From contig VGXS01000008.1 in NCBI GenBank assembly GCA_016873225.1, forward strand, positions 1 to 64,000: a stretch of 64,000 nt of DNA, written 5' to 3'. The position numbers and the translations under genes are program-made. Shown here piece after piece: positions 35,001 to 43,603 of the stretch. How positions within the stretch are numbered: position 1 is the first letter of the stretch; the number at the start of each line of letters is the position of its first letter. The DNA is from Planctomycetota bacterium. GTDB lineage: Bacteria > Planctomycetota > Planctomycetia > Gemmatales > Gemmataceae. The notes below the pieces were generated by a model. It did no database searches. It was not told the DNA's origin and was given only the letters and a program-made list of their open reading frames with translations.

Positions 35001-36566
35001 ATTCGAAATGTTCGAGGTATTTGCGCGGATGGCGAGGGCGCCACCGGTGGTGTTGTTGGTGAATGCCGCGTTGGAGATCGAGACGGAAGACGGGTTGCCC
35101 AGGATTTCCACCGACCTGAACTGGCTGGCCGCCACCGTGTTGTTGCCGTCGAAGACGCTGTCGGAAATGGAGACGGTGCCAGCCGTTGAAATTCGCAGGG
35201 TGCCTTGGGTGGAAGCGGCGTTGGGAATGTTGCCGGCCACCCTCGCGCCGGTGATGGTGACCGCTCCGCCGGTGATCAGCGAACCGCCCTGCGTCGTTGT
35301 GGATGCGGCGGCCACGGCATTCGCCGAAATCGTCACATTGGCAAGGGATACCGATGTGGTCCCGGCGAGGCGAAGGGGACCTTCACCCGCGGAGCCATCG
35401 CCATTGGCCGTCAGCGAGGTGCTCGAAATGCTGATGGCTTGCGTCGTCGCCCTGATGGCGGCGACATCGTTGGATTGGAACGAGGAACTGTTTCCGGTTG
35501 TCGCGGAGACAGTGAGTGTCCTGTCCGCCGGGGTGAAGTCGATGGCGCGCTGGGAGGCGTTCGTGAACGACGAGGTTCCAACGGTCAGGTTGCCCGCGCC
35601 GATATCGGAATAAATGAAGTTGGTGGTTTCCCTGAAAATGTTGAAGTTGCCGGGATTGTCGGCCGGAACGAGGAACTTGTTGAATGAAATATTTGTCGGA
35701 TCGGACTTGGCGTTGATGATGGTTCCATCAAAGGCTCCAAACGCGCAGTTGTTGATAACCAGGTTGCCGAGGTTCTGGGTGATGGCGTTGCCGCTGGTAT
35801 CGCCGAATGTGACGCCGGAAATGGTGAGGGTGTTGTTGCCGGCAACCGTCATTTGCTGGGTGATGATGCCGGGATTGAGGGCGTAGGAAGTGTTCAGGAC
35901 AGTGATCGTGGCTCCCGTGCCGGTTGTTCCGTTGATCGGTTCCAGTTGGAACTGGCCGGTGGATGATTGGGAAAGCGTGACCTGGGTGCCGAGAAGCTTG
36001 CTGTTTGACCCGGGATTTGAAACCGCCACCCCCGTGATCGAACCGATGCCGTCGCCGATGACACTGTTGGCGCCATCGTTAATGCTGGTGACGGTGAAGA
36101 TCGCGCCACCCTGATAACCGTTGGTTCCGGTTGTGTCGCGTTTTTGCCTCAGTTGGTCGCCTTGGCGGAAGTTGGCTCCGGTGCTTGAGGCGCTGGCGGC
36201 GGTGAACCCGTAGTCGGACTGGATGGTAAGCTTGTCGGCACCCGGGCCGGTGATGGTGATGTTTTGTCCGCTGTTGATGATGAGGGCGCCCACGGCGCCA
36301 TTGAGAACCAGAGTTTGCCTGCCCGGGGCGCTGAACAGGGTAGGGTCGAAGTCAACCTGGCCGTTGGTGCGGGCGGCCTCGATGATCGCGGCGCGCAATG
36401 ATCCAGGGATTGGTTGGGCGACATCCGGACCATCCAAGAAAGTGGTGATGGTGGCGGGAACGGACCTGTCCTCGAGGATCTCGACGGCGAGGCGCCTGCG
36501 CGCCTTCTGCTTGTTGTCGCCGCGGAACCATTCCGACCAGGTTCTTCGTTCGAATTTGCGAGCCAT
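29004..36566 (-). CDS. Giant exported Ig-like/FG-GAP protein A (2,520 residues)
   Basis: Start ATG 36566 with GAGGTG 8 nt upstream. The N-terminus holds the planctomycete extracellular motif RRLAVEILEDRSVPATITTF near residue 30. Next comes a right-handed beta-helix with SLRAAI early on, many short units with N-x-[FL]-x-x-N-x-A, the GLNGGALIIADGR block and the end block SPARDSGQ then DVRGVPRFINVAVDLGAVE (nt about 36,440-33,650). Eleven Ig-like units (bacterial Ig-like group 3 type, with T-T-T-L starts, YG or RG in the middle and GDxNY near the end) span about 33,650-29,960. The last 310 residues are FG-GAP/VCBS repeats with calcium-type DxNxDG loops (GDVNGDGVADLL, GDINKDGKGDIM). No membrane anchor is present. 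Likely an adhesin or cell-wall-like protein. Confidence 0.88.
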   Translation of the reverse strand: MARKFERRTWSEWFRGDNKQKARRRLAVEILEDRSVPATITTFLDGPDVAQPIPGSLRAAIIEAARTNGQVDFDPTLFSAPGRQTLVLNGAVGALIINSGQNITITGPGADKLTIQSDYGFTAASASSTGANFRQGDQLRQKRDTTGTNGYQGGAIFTVTSINDGANSVIGDGIGSITGVAVSNPGSNSKLLGTQVTLSQSSTGQFQLEPINGTTGTGATITVLNTSYALNPGIITQQMTVAGNNTLTISGVTFGDTSGNAITQNLGNLVINNCAFGAFDGTIINAKSDPTNISFNKFLVPADNPGNFNIFRETTNFIYSDIGAGNLTVGTSSFTNASQRAIDFTPADRTLTVSATTGNSSSFQSNDVAAIRATTQAISISSTSLTANGDGSAGEGPLRLAGTTSVSLANVTISANAVAAASTTTQGGSLITGGAVTITGARVAGNIPNAASTQGTLRISTAGTVSISDSVFDGNNTVAASQFRSVEILGNPSSVSISNAAFTNNTTGGALAIRANTSNISNSYFANNTASRTLPAAYTSAISGISGGAALVSTGSGITTINSSIFRGNSLAAVTSANSGGGAVFSDIGGLNIDKSVFEANTVAITGFPSSFPLPDPTVYAINPERQPGPRYSGGGAIRSGFSTTINATEFANNTVTSVVDFWLPPNSVSPTNQAVPAHGGGGALYLTRDTDNSSTNRITNTTFFGNSAIQVSQGLGNANILATGKGLNGGALIIADGRSPSVPNYTATDAPRAGSSATQIINTTITGNSLVNPFADKFNSNYLSGANAYTNADTGGMFNDTRTGSTISTLNTINVQNTGIIYNSPTHPSAPGDPVFGLANTGSRAATGVGTFGSAGYTMANTLTSPGFTLTGTPGNLTGSDQNAGIDSKGLQDNLGHTVGVSSGVTLPGVASNLIYQSVLQSVAIDRLSPARDSGQNTTLAPFNILTDVRGVPRFINVAVDLGAVELQTTTKTSVTSTVPGTIEYGQVQTVDVKVDFDDSKASASNITGVVRLVTMIPDSQGNNIITEYGRATLNPTTGASPPNSTATITLNPDSSNLLPPGANILFAQYLGDNTYVTSQASPFTLTIDKATTTTKFNPSVPNPANIATDSTILFTGSVSITHPGSTPVSTGLLPIGTVTISQRQVGGSGFTDLVTAPLQADGTFSIPLTGTPTIASVLANGVYDIRARFNPSDSSKFATDSTDSGQTIANGGDIKQEVGITPTIAVSFKDSLGSPITSIERGEVVTLEALVTPDDTDLVQPGSITFVSNGIDLVTVARADSGPGRLYTASINTGDTQYLLLVNSTAYQITARYNRNDSGIYNTTVSPASSLTITNQSTVTTLTVTPAGPVFYGDKVDLIATTAPRISGSIVPFAAGSISFNDTVDGLLSGPNTTPANANPSSSFSTRGLSTTSLPVGPHILTASYSGDGTNYAASTSTAINLTVNKASTTTTFASVPSPAIVNLGGSITFNIAVATPAINAPQKPSGSVAFSNSLGMIATVDVNQASGIATYSYTPPALTQGDTITATYSGDTNYAGSSNTIIVTVPNFTLSPIAASPVQRGNTITLTATMDPSDNDVNQPGSVDFFYGSTVITSVPRSASTVVNGKQVYSTTINTGENAFNLPVSANPYSIQARYNINGGNFPTTLSGSQTLSIIAQDTTTLIASPQFPIASSGTIVYGNRFDLSASVAPSIFNSIIPFASQATGIRILDNGVVIATLPVSNDARSAVLSKTDFAVGTHSLTAQFIGDGNYVMSTSQPFALSVTPAGTTVSLTSGGDYLALGQTFTLNASIFSNAQTMPTQISGVVSFTATGPGGTTNLPTGAISVGKASSTFTPTLPGRYTITANYLGDANYQPSAANRSLTASSVSIEVTDANSSQTISSAPRGSSVTLTARLTPADSSVIDTLTGLPVQPGSVSFRLSNGTVITAVARPDSNPINGDQVYSATINTGNNEFSLPVGVAMISARYNANGGLYPQVDSTTQAMLTITRQATTTTLTAPQVASVTYGSSITFGASVSPTIAASGANAIPFGNSQIQFFNASALIQSTTVNDANRSATLSLDLLPVGSYLISARYAGDNANYLASRSTDSAPAFALGVTQASTTTTLSLSSPAIDSGSSVLITATVGSGATGNALRPSGTVNFFNNGTPIGSGTVNQATGVVTFSYRPPVVGGYSLSASYAGDANYSASSSGASSPLVVNTFQPFYAIAMQGGSKFATFSTRTNTLIATYQPNGPRYTGGFTLARGDVNGDGVADLLWATNRGSFVRIIDGLTSHDLGGFFAFSSSLNSPVSIAVGDINKDGKGDIMVAAAGRNAGGLVRVYSGANYGQLLYQGSPYGQRFGGGISLASGDADGDGWADIISSPLSAGVARVVVVSGKTQSVIRNFLAQTPVYTGGISVAAADLNNDGRAEIITATNSGRGIVSVFDGSAPFNSGVQAPALGQLVIGGARFTGGARAAVVSDINGDGLPDLLITMGPGGGAGASRYSFNPTTRNFQLIDSLFAFSSSEPGSNNGLRSA

Positions 36567-36823
36567 GGAAATCACCTCGTGGCCGGTTCGGATACCTGAC
36601 CTTGTGTCCTGAATCCCCGTTAAAACCCGCGTCGAGTCATGAAGGACCATTTCTTTTCATCGTCGGCGGATGCTGATTCGCTGGGCTTGCCCAGCGCGCT
36701 CTTGACATCCGTCGCCCATCTTTGTCCCGCAGAAGCCCGACAACCGATACCGATTGATTGCACTCGTTCTCCAACCATGACGATTGTGGATCCCATGCGG
36801 ATTGTCCGTCCGCCGCCCAATCA
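36567..36823. other. Intergenic gap between giant genes A and B, no gene seen
   Basis: About 257 bp between giant gene B (stop at 36824) and the start of A. Only short unconvincing frames occur. Just before gene A the minus strand reads ACGAGGTGATTTCC ahead of the ATG, close to the ACGAGGTGCTTC ahead of gene B, so the two leaders look related. A short stem GCGGA/TCCGC lies just after the gene B stop, without a T-run. No promoter stands out. Confidence 0.6.
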
Positions 36824-39800
36824 TCAGCCGGGGAATATGCCGCCATTGAACGACGCCGCGCCATTGCCGGGACCGAAGGCGAAGAATTGGTCGATCCGCT
36901 GGTAGTCCCGAGTGTACCGGGCAACCAAGGGTCCGCCACCATTCGCGCCGATTCCGACAAGGAGTTCCTTGACGCCGTCCCCGTTGGTGTCGGCCATCGC
37001 CACGCGGATGCTTCCGCGGTAAGAGGCCGAGAAGGCGAGGAAGTTGGCCTTGGTGGCCAGGGTCGAGTAGTCGGTGGCCACCACGCGGGGCGCCCCGGCG
37101 TTGGCGGAGGTCACGATGTCCACGGCGCCATTGGTGTAGACATTCGCCGCCACCCAGATGCCACCGGTATAGCTGGCGCCAAATCCGGGCACGATGAAAC
37201 TTTTCAGCATGGCGCCGGTCGCGCCGCTGAAGACGCGCACATTGGCCGCGGATGAGGTCATCGGGCCGGTGATGATGTCGGCCTTGCCGTCGTTGTCGAC
37301 ATCAGCGGCGGCCACGGTGACCCCGCCGCGGTAGTTGGCCGCGTACACATTGCTCGACCAGATGACTTGGGCCGGATTCGCTCCGTTGAACACCTTCACC
37401 AGCGGGCCGAAGCCGGTGCCGCCCGGGGCCACGATGATGTCATCGCGCAGGTCGCCATTCACATCGCCCGTGGCGATGTTCACAGGGTTGGGATAGTTGG
37501 AGGCGTAGGCGAAGAAGCCGCCGAGCGGATTGAGCGTTCGTCCATCGTAGATGCGCACGAACGAGGTGTTCCTGGAGGTGAGCACGAGGTCGGCGACGCC
37601 ATCACCGGTGACATCGCCAGTGGTGTTGGCGCGGAAGCCGCCGCTGTAGTTCGGAATGGGCCGGAGGACCGCCAACTGGGTGTTCGTCGTGGTGCTGAAA
37701 AGCTGGACGGTGGAGCCGACGGCCGGGGCGATCGCGTAGAAGCGCTGGACGACGACACGGTTGACCCGGAAGGCGAATGGCGTGATCGACGAGGTGAAGT
37801 TCGAATCACCCACATAGGAGGCGCTGACGATGTAGTTGCCCGTGGAGGGAGCCCTGTAAGCCAGCGAGGCTCGGTAGGTGTTCACGCCGGCCAGGGCGAC
37901 CGGAACCGAGCCGATCACCGCGGGCGAGGATCCGTTGACGCTGATCGAGAAGACCACATTGCCGGTGAGGCCCGCGATGCCCGCGCCCGAAACCGAGGGC
38001 GTGAGCGTGGTGGTGAAGGTGGTGGTGGCCCCGAGGCCGACCACGCTGGAACCCGTCAGCGTGGCGGTGGCGTTCGCGGGGTTGACGGTGACGGTGACCG
38101 GATTGGAAGTCGAGGGATTGTAGGCTTGGCCATCGCCGCCAAACGCCGCGTCAATCAGGTGGGTTCCGGCTTGCAGCACGAGTGGCGCGAGAGTCACGGT
38201 CGGATTCGAGGCATTCACCATGCCCGAGCCGAGCTGGTTGCTGCCTTGGAAGAAGGTGACCGTTCCGGTGCCCAAGGTTGGTGCCGCGGTGGTGCTCACC
38301 GTCGCGGAAAGGGTCACCTTCGAACCATAGGTCAGCGTGGTCGGGTTGGCGGACACGGAAGTCGTGGTGTCGTAGCCGATGACGGTGATGTTGATGGGAT
38401 TGGAAGTGGTTGTGGCGTAGCTTCCGCCGTCCTGGTTATAGCGCGCGACAACCGGTGTGGTGCCGATATTGAGGCCCGTGGTGCCGGAGGCGGCAAGCGT
38501 GTACTGGAGTCCGCCGCCACCCGAAAGCGGACTCGCGCCGGATACCGGCACGCTTCCGAGAACAACCCCGTTGGCGACAAAGTCAACCGAACCCGTGAGC
38601 GGTTCTAGCGGGTCGGTCTGCTGGACGATCGCCGAGTAGGCGACGGCATCGCCAGCCTGAACCGGATTGGGGGATATCGACGCGAGCGTGACGCCCGGCG
38701 TCACGCCGATGGTGAGTGACTGGAAGTTCGAGGTGGAAACGGCGAACTGGTTGCTGTCGGACGGATTGAACTTGGCGATGATGTTGAACACGCCGTAGGG
38801 CATGCCGACGGCTGATGGAATCACCGAGGTCGAGAAGGTGCCGTCGGAGCCAATGGCCACGCCCGAGGCCAGCGTGACGAAAGGCGCCGCCCCCAACTGG
38901 TAGCCGATGTCGATGGTTCCGACGGGAAACTGGCTTGAAACCGGGGCGGCTACGACGCCGCTGAACGCCACGGCATTGAACCTTCCCGAGGGGTTGGGAA
39001 GCGGGGGGGCCAGGGTGGTGGTGGTGGCTGTGGGATTGACGATGATGTCGAACCGGCTCGACTGGCTCGTGGCATAGTTCATGTCACCGCCGTAGCGGAA
39101 ATAGAAGGTGTTGGTTCCGGTGCCCAGCAGGTTCGTGGCGTTGTTGTTGATGGCCAGGGTGACGGTTCCCGCTGTGATGTTGCCGGGCACGGGCACCAGG
39201 GTGCCGGCCGTGACCACGACATTGTCGGAGGAGCGGACGAGTTCGATGATGCCCTGGATGCCCTCGGTGGGCAGCTTGTTGTCGTTCCACTGGGCGCGGG
39301 CGGTGAGGGTGACCTGCTGGCCATAGGTGGTGAAGGTGTAGGGGTTGGGGTGGGTGCCGTCGGCGGGTGCCAACACGGGGGACTGGACGGATGTCTGGGT
39401 GGCGTACTGCACCTCGAAGGCGCCGATGTCCACATTGATGTTGATGAGCCGGTTGGCGCCGCGGGCATCAGTGGGCAGGGGAGTCGGATAGACATTCACC
39501 GAGGTGCCGGCATCGCGGGCCGGTGAAAGCCTTTCGATGGGAATGTACTTGACGCGTCCGGAATAAAGGGGATTGGAGGAGAGGCCGATCTGCGGGGCGC
39601 GGACATCGGTCTGCATGCCGGCGGGATCGAGGTTGGCGGTGTTGTCGGACTGGGTGACATCGCCCGCCGTCGGTATCAGGCCGAAATATCCAACATTCCC
39701 GGGATTGTTGTAGCCGTAGCAGGTGCTCGCGTCATACATGGAGTTGGTGGCTGAACCGAATGTGACATTTCCCGGATTCAAGTTGCGCACGCCGGCGTTG

Positions 39801-42800
39801 GAATTGCCATCGACAGGGTCACCCACCTTGGCATTCGGGGGACCCTGCTGCAGGTACCGGATTCCCGTGTTGTTGTTCAGGATGGTGTTCGTGGTGAGGA
39901 TGGGGCTTCCCGCGGCCACATCAGCGAAGATTCCACCGGTGTCGGTGGAGTTCAACCAGTTCTCGATGGCATCAGATTGGGCGCGCACCGTGGAGACATT
40001 GGAGTTGGATGAGGTGGCGAATGGGTTCACCAGGCTGTTGCCGCTGATGGTGCAGTTGACAATGCTGGTGTCGCTAGATCCGTTGTAGCTGTTGGAACTG
40101 ACATTGTTGGGGTTACCGAGGGCCCTGCCGTCGGCAATGATCATGGCCCCGCCGTTGAGGCCCTTGCCGCTGGGAAGGGTGCGGCGCACGAAACTGGGAG
40201 ACCCCGCCGCGCCATTGTTGATCAGGATGCTGGCCGTTGCCGCCGAGTCGCTGACCACGACGAGGTTGGGCTGGGAAAATATGGTGGCGGAGGTGGCGGC
40301 CACATCAACGGGCGACTTGAGCACTCCGTAGTAGTCGTTGTTGGTTCTGGTGGCCGGGAAGAATGTGCCTGCCTTGGTGGCCCCCGTGTTGCCCAGAACA
40401 AAGATGTCGCTGGTGCCCTTGAGCGCGGCGTAGAGGTCGACAAGACCGTCACCATCAAGGTCGGCAAGGCGGGCGACCACGGGTTGGGTTGCGACCTTTG
40501 GATTGATGAATGAAAGGGGATTGTCGGTGTTGATGGATTGGTTGAGGACATAGGAGCCATTGACCTGGCCCAGATAAACACCAATCTTGTTCGCGGCGGG
40601 TTCCGCCACCACGGCGTCGAGGACCGCGTCGCCATTGATGTCTCCCAGGGCGATCGTCGCGGGGAAAGACGAGAAAACACTGTTGACGGGATTGGCGAAG
40701 CCCTTGGAAACATTGCTCCAATTCAACTGGCTGATGGTGCCGGTGGAGGATATGGCGGTGACATCGTCGAAGCCGTCGCCGTTGAAGTCTCCCGCCGCGA
40801 TGGAGACTGGGGTGCCCGGCAGGGCCACCTGGAACGCGGCGCCAAAGGTTCCGGCGCCGGTCCCCAAAAACACGGAAAGGGAGTTCTCGCCCGAATTGGC
40901 GGAGGCGATGTCGTCGTTGCCATCGTTATCGAAATCACCTACGGTGACCGCGATCGGCGCGGCGGCCACCGTGGTGCCTGAAACAATCGTGCCTTGCAGC
41001 GTGAACTGAATGGCCGCGGTCTGCGGGTCAATCGATCCCAAATAGACGGAAACCGTGTTGACCAGGGGATTGACGATGGCGAAGTCGAACACGCCATCGT
41101 TGTTGAAGTCGCCGCGGGCGATCGCTCCCGGTCCACCCGCGGGGTTGGATGGAAGTGAAACGGGCGGGGCGACGGTGTAGCCGAATAACTTCGAGAAATT
41201 GGCAACGGAGTAGGATGAATTTGGGGCATTGAGTGTCACGATGGAGTTGGAGAAGAATCCCGGAATGGTGATCACGGCGGAGGGAACGGCATCCAGGGGA
41301 ATGAACACGGTGCCGCCCCTGCCGGCGGCGCTCTGGTCGGTGGTGACGCCTGTTTGGATGGCCGAATTCTGGTTGAAGGTGATGTTGTAAAGCTTGTTGG
41401 TCGAGGCAACGCCATTGCTGGTGAGGTATAGCGCTCCGCCGCCCGAATAAAGGGGATTGGAGGGGGTGGCAGCTTCGTCCACGGCGTGCTGCCAGAAGTC
41501 TACCTGGGATTCAACGGTGTTTTGGAAAAAGTACGATCCGCTGATTGTCGTGCTGCCGCCCGAGTAGACCGCGCCACCACCGCTATAGCGAGCCGAGGGT
41601 TGCAACTCGGGGCTTGTGGTGTAGTCGGTGGCGTCGCCTGGGTCCAGGTTGGGATAGCCCGTGATGGTGATGCGGTTGTTTTCAAATCCGCATTGGTTGA
41701 GATTGAGCGCGCCATTGTAGTTGTAGATGGCGCCGCCGCCGGAAACTTCCTGCTCGATGCCGAGGACAGAATTGTTGCGGAAAAGTGAATTGGACACGGT
41801 CACGCTCGGCGTTCCAATCGAAAGGATTGCCGATCCGCCGGAGTTGTAGGAAGCTAAGAAGAAGGTCGGTTCACCGGTGAGCCTGAAGCCGGAATCAGTG
41901 GTTGTGTTGTTGTCGAAAGTGCTCGTTGAAACCGTGAGAAGCGCCGAGTTGAACACGGCCAGTGCCGAGTTGCTGAAAATCGAGTCTCCGCCATCCGGGA
42001 AATTGTTGATGACTTGGTTGTTCCGGAAGAGCGAGTTGGTCACGGAGACATTGGAGGAGTTTCGCACGCGAACCGCTCCGCCGCCTGTGGCGATTGGCAC
42101 GCCCGTGCTGGTGTCAACACCGTCACCATTGTTGGAGAATGTGGAATTGTCGATGATGACGGTGCCGTTGTTGGCGTATTCTATGGCCTTCTCGTCATTG
42201 CCATCGAACACGCATCCGCTCACGGACAGATTGCCGGTACCAGTATAGACGACGGCGCCATTGAGGTTGTTATTACCCGTTGAACCCGCGCTGCTGGAAC
42301 TTCCCGAATCGAAGAAGGTGGAATTGGTGAGGGAGAGGTCTCGGCCGCCATTGAGCACGGTGATGTAGCTTGTTGATTGCTTGGGCAGACCGAACTTGTC
42401 GGTGTTGCTAAACCGGCAGTCGTTCACCGTCAGGTTGCCCAGACCGACGATCAGGGCGTCTCCCTTGGCCGTGCCGAAGTGAATGCCACTGGCGCTGATA
42501 ATGCTGGTGCCACCTGTCATCTGCTGCTGGACGAGGCCGGTGGCGGTGCCAAACTCGGTGGGATTCACCTGAAGGAAAGCTCCCGAACCCGTGCTGGCTC
42601 CCACGGGTGCCAGTTGGTTGATACCTGAACCGGTGGGACTGAGAACGGCTCCCGTGGCTCGGAGTGAAAAGTTGGCTCCCGGCTGGATGACGGAAACGGA
42701 AGTAATGGCGCCTTTTCCATTCGTGGGATTGTTGTCGCTAAGTTCGTTGATCGAGAGGACTTGGAAGCGGGCGCCGCCGTTGAATTGATCGAAACCCTGC

Positions 42801-43255
42801 TGAAGGATGTCGCCTACGCGGAATCCGTTTCCGCCATTGGAGACGGAGGCGGAAAGGAAGCCTATGTCGCTTTGGATGATGAGCTTGTACTGCCCGGCGA
42901 AGGGGCCCGATGCGAACTTGCCCGGCCCCTGGATGGTGAGGGGGGCGCTGCTGTTGAACTGCAACCTGCCCACGGCGCCGTTGAGCACCAGCGTTTGCGG
43001 GCCCACGGCGTCGGAAAACAGCGTGGGATCGAAAGTGATGATGCCATCCGACGGTGGACGGGTGATGGCCTCGCGGAGCGAACCGGCGATGGGGCTAGAG
43101 GCATTCGTGCTGTCGAGAAGGTTGGCGACCATGGTGGCGGGAACGGCCCTGTCCTCGAGGGCCTCAATAGCCAGTCGCCTCGAGGGCTTGCGAGCGGAGG
43201 CTTTCTCCGTTCCCCAGAGGCGCGACCACAGCGAGCGGACCTGATTGCGCGACAT
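36824..43255 (-). CDS. Giant exported Ig-like/FG-GAP protein B (2,143 residues)
   Basis: Start ATG 43255 with GAGGTG upstream. Export motif RRLAIEALEDRAVPATMVAN, then beta-helix with SLREAI and QTLVLNGAVGRLQFNS, GLNGGAMIIADGR, and the end block SPARDAGT with DARGANRLININVDIGAFE. Between NSAIQ (about 41,350) and GLNGGA (about 40,175) an extra 390-residue block of FG-GAP/VCBS repeats is inserted (ARGDFNNDGVFDFAIVNP, GDFDNDGNDDIASANS, GDFNGDGFDDVTAI). Only about five Ig-like units follow (39,400-37,760), so this is the shortest Ig stalk of the four. The C-terminal FG-GAP propeller (37,740-36,824) resembles that of the other paralogues (TTGDVTGDGVADLVLT, SYRGSIRVAMADTNGDGVKE). Function unknown; adhesion or surface coat is likely. 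Confidence 0.88.
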   Translation of the reverse strand: MSRNQVRSLWSRLWGTEKASARKPSRRLAIEALEDRAVPATMVANLLDSTNASSPIAGSLREAITRPPSDGIITFDPTLFSDAVGPQTLVLNGAVGRLQFNSSAPLTIQGPGKFASGPFAGQYKLIIQSDIGFLSASVSNGGNGFRVGDILQQGFDQFNGGARFQVLSINELSDNNPTNGKGAITSVSVIQPGANFSLRATGAVLSPTGSGINQLAPVGASTGSGAFLQVNPTEFGTATGLVQQQMTGGTSIISASGIHFGTAKGDALIVGLGNLTVNDCRFSNTDKFGLPKQSTSYITVLNGGRDLSLTNSTFFDSGSSSSAGSTGNNNLNGAVVYTGTGNLSVSGCVFDGNDEKAIEYANNGTVIIDNSTFSNNGDGVDTSTGVPIATGGGAVRVRNSSNVSVTNSLFRNNQVINNFPDGGDSIFSNSALAVFNSALLTVSTSTFDNNTTTDSGFRLTGEPTFFLASYNSGGSAILSIGTPSVTVSNSLFRNNSVLGIEQEVSGGGAIYNYNGALNLNQCGFENNRITITGYPNLDPGDATDYTTSPELQPSARYSGGGAVYSGGSTTISGSYFFQNTVESQVDFWQHAVDEAATPSNPLYSGGGALYLTSNGVASTNKLYNITFNQNSAIQTGVTTDQSAAGRGGTVFIPLDAVPSAVITIPGFFSNSIVTLNAPNSSYSVANFSKLFGYTVAPPVSLPSNPAGGPGAIARGDFNNDGVFDFAIVNPLVNTVSVYLGSIDPQTAAIQFTLQGTIVSGTTVAAAPIAVTVGDFDNDGNDDIASANSGENSLSVFLGTGAGTFGAAFQVALPGTPVSIAAGDFNGDGFDDVTAISSTGTISQLNWSNVSKGFANPVNSVFSSFPATIALGDINGDAVLDAVVAEPAANKIGVYLGQVNGSYVLNQSINTDNPLSFINPKVATQPVVARLADLDGDGLVDLYAALKGTSDIFVLGNTGATKAGTFFPATRTNNDYYGVLKSPVDVAATSATIFSQPNLVVVSDSAATASILINNGAAGSPSFVRRTLPSGKGLNGGAMIIADGRALGNPNNVSSNSYNGSSDTSIVNCTISGNSLVNPFATSSNSNVSTVRAQSDAIENWLNSTDTGGIFADVAAGSPILTTNTILNNNTGIRYLQQGPPNAKVGDPVDGNSNAGVRNLNPGNVTFGSATNSMYDASTCYGYNNPGNVGYFGLIPTAGDVTQSDNTANLDPAGMQTDVRAPQIGLSSNPLYSGRVKYIPIERLSPARDAGTSVNVYPTPLPTDARGANRLININVDIGAFEVQYATQTSVQSPVLAPADGTHPNPYTFTTYGQQVTLTARAQWNDNKLPTEGIQGIIELVRSSDNVVVTAGTLVPVPGNITAGTVTLAINNNATNLLGTGTNTFYFRYGGDMNYATSQSSRFDIIVNPTATTTTLAPPLPNPSGRFNAVAFSGVVAAPVSSQFPVGTIDIGYQLGAAPFVTLASGVAIGSDGTFSTSVIPSAVGMPYGVFNIIAKFNPSDSNQFAVSTSNFQSLTIGVTPGVTLASISPNPVQAGDAVAYSAIVQQTDPLEPLTGSVDFVANGVVLGSVPVSGASPLSGGGGLQYTLAASGTTGLNIGTTPVVARYNQDGGSYATTTSNPINITVIGYDTTTSVSANPTTLTYGSKVTLSATVSTTAAPTLGTGTVTFFQGSNQLGSGMVNASNPTVTLAPLVLQAGTHLIDAAFGGDGQAYNPSTSNPVTVTVNPANATATLTGSSVVGLGATTTFTTTLTPSVSGAGIAGLTGNVVFSISVNGSSPAVIGSVPVALAGVNTYRASLAYRAPSTGNYIVSASYVGDSNFTSSITPFAFRVNRVVVQRFYAIAPAVGSTVQLFSTTTNTQLAVLRPIPNYSGGFRANTTGDVTGDGVADLVLTSRNTSFVRIYDGRTLNPLGGFFAYASNYPNPVNIATGDVNGDLRDDIIVAPGGTGFGPLVKVFNGANPAQVIWSSNVYAANYRGGVTVAAADVDNDGKADIITGPMTSSAANVRVFSGATGAMLKSFIVPGFGASYTGGIWVAANVYTNGAVDIVTSANAGAPRVVATDYSTLATKANFLAFSASYRGSIRVAMADTNGDGVKELLVGIGANGGGPLVARYTRDYQRIDQFFAFGPGNGAASFNGGIFPG

Positions 43256-43603
43256 GAAGCACCTCGTCCCTGAAAACCGCTCTCGTCGTTGGGGCCTCAC
43301 GGTGCCATCCATGCCACGCCGTCAGCCCGGGCGGTTTTTCCTGCGCTTGTCCTTTGAATCGTCGTGATGCCTCGGGAGCCTCGATGACTGGTGAGTGTGG
43401 AATGGTTCGATCCACGGATTCCAGTCGTCAAAGCCGGCCCAACCGGCATCATCCCCGGAACCGCCCGGGGAGGGAACCTTGGCCGCGTCGCTCCGCGAAT
43501 CGGGTTCGGCTTCCTCACTTTTGACGGGTGGGAATGATGGAAGGTTTGATAGATTGATTAATATTTTATTAGATTTCCATATATATCAGCGATATCTGTG
43601 CTG
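43256..43603. other. Intergenic region with AT-rich core
   Basis: About 348 bp between giant genes C and B with no credible gene. The segment 43,545-43,603 is strikingly AT-rich for this window (it includes attgattaatattttatta) and lies right after the stop of gene C. It also holds a short stem ATATC/GATAT around AGC at about 43,583-43,595. It could be a promoter or an end-of-transcript region for the minus-strand genes. No typical terminator stem with T-run is visible. Confidence 0.55.

Noticed and set aside
34083-35687. Plus-strand frames of up to 249 codons opposite giant gene A
   Set aside because: They are antisense to regular beta-helix units and have a Val/Gly/Asp-rich shadow composition.
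36620-36960. Short frames across the gap between giant genes A and B
   Set aside because: They overlap the 3' end of gene B, have no ribosome-binding site of note and no recognisable sequence.
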